From Veronia nyctiphanis (lineage in GTDB: Bacteria; Pseudomonadota; Gammaproteobacteria; Enterobacterales; Vibrionaceae): DNA of 64,000 bases. The stretch is from NCBI RefSeq assembly GCF_004116385.1, contig NZ_PEIB01000002.1:186001-250000 (forward strand), read 5' to 3'. The notes under the pieces are model-generated. The model had not been told where the DNA came from. It searched no databases and saw only the letters and a list, made by a program, of their open reading frames with translations. Positions 63,952 through 64,000 of this stretch are shown here, piece after piece (positions within the stretch are counted from its first letter, which is position 1; each line of letters starts with the position of its first letter). The translations under genes were made by a program, and so were the position numbers.

Positions 63952-64000
63952 CTGAATGCCACGCATATCGATGGGTAAATAGCCATGCTGTAAATAACGT

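Noticed and set aside
1-64000. tRNA or rRNA genes, CRISPR arrays, insertion sequences, prophage genes and attachment sites.
   Set aside because: Reading both strands I found no cloverleaf-like tRNA, repeat-spacer array, transposase or phage structural gene. The only recombinase-like gene lacks its catalytic residue.

Overview
The window is gammaproteobacterial chromosome, most likely from the Vibrionaceae (Vibrio / Enterovibrio / Grimontia / Photobacterium type). The grounds are the heme-uptake island (tonB-exbB-exbD-hutB-hutC-hutD facing hutX-hutZ-hutA), the NadD-like and NadE-like pair at the left edge, and the general protein similarity. There are no rRNA or tRNA genes, no phage and no CRISPR array. 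Most of the window is accessory metabolism and transport in short operons, each with its own regulator.

Layout. 0-9 kb: NAD synthesis edge, a secreted unknown, an AraC-like sensor, a PlsC-type acyltransferase, a LysR/ChrA pair, a Gfo/Idh oxidoreductase, and an ABC-F ATPase behind a structured leader. 9-17.4 kb: heme acquisition. 17.5-18.8 kb: small Cys-rich proteins and a GNAT. 18.8-26.1 kb: a complete 5-oxoproline operon (pxpABC, a TRAP transporter, a DUF1445 protein) with a LysR. 26.2-29.3 kb: two overlapping photolyase genes of different classes. 29.7-31.8 kb: an M28-like lipoprotein that has lost catalytic residues, and a zinc-ribbon membrane protein. 32.0-35.2 kb: a two-gene operon encoding a diiron oxidase-like/DUF3419 fusion and a GNAT, divergent from an XRE regulator; this is the best candidate for an undescribed system. 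35.3-38.7 kb: a PLP enzyme with an Lrp regulator, and a Xre/RES toxin-antitoxin pair. 38.8-42.5 kb: a very large FG-GAP/ASPIC/HEAT protein. 43.3-47.1 kb: an adenylating enzyme, a TmpA-like membrane flavoreductase and a crotonase, translationally linked. 47.1-51.5 kb: a two-component system and a periplasmic sulfite dehydrogenase with its diheme cytochrome. 51.7-58.4 kb: an exported Ni-superoxide dismutase, a lipoprotein, an NCS1 permease, a resolvase-like protein without its catalytic serine, and a calcium-binding protein. 58.9-64 kb: AldB, a desaturase-reductase-ferredoxin fusion and a DSD1-type PLP enzyme.

A window-wide caution: nine genes (hutC, hutB, tonB, a photolyase, the PLP enzyme, the FG-GAP protein, the adenylating enzyme, the TmpA-like protein and a lipoprotein) are split by about 20 frameshifts. 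Every one is explained by one missing base, and I saw no nonsense substitutions. sodN has the only extra base, in a run of seven A. Same-sign indels without other decay point to sequence error more than to real pseudogenes, so I annotate these genes across their full span and mark the breaks.
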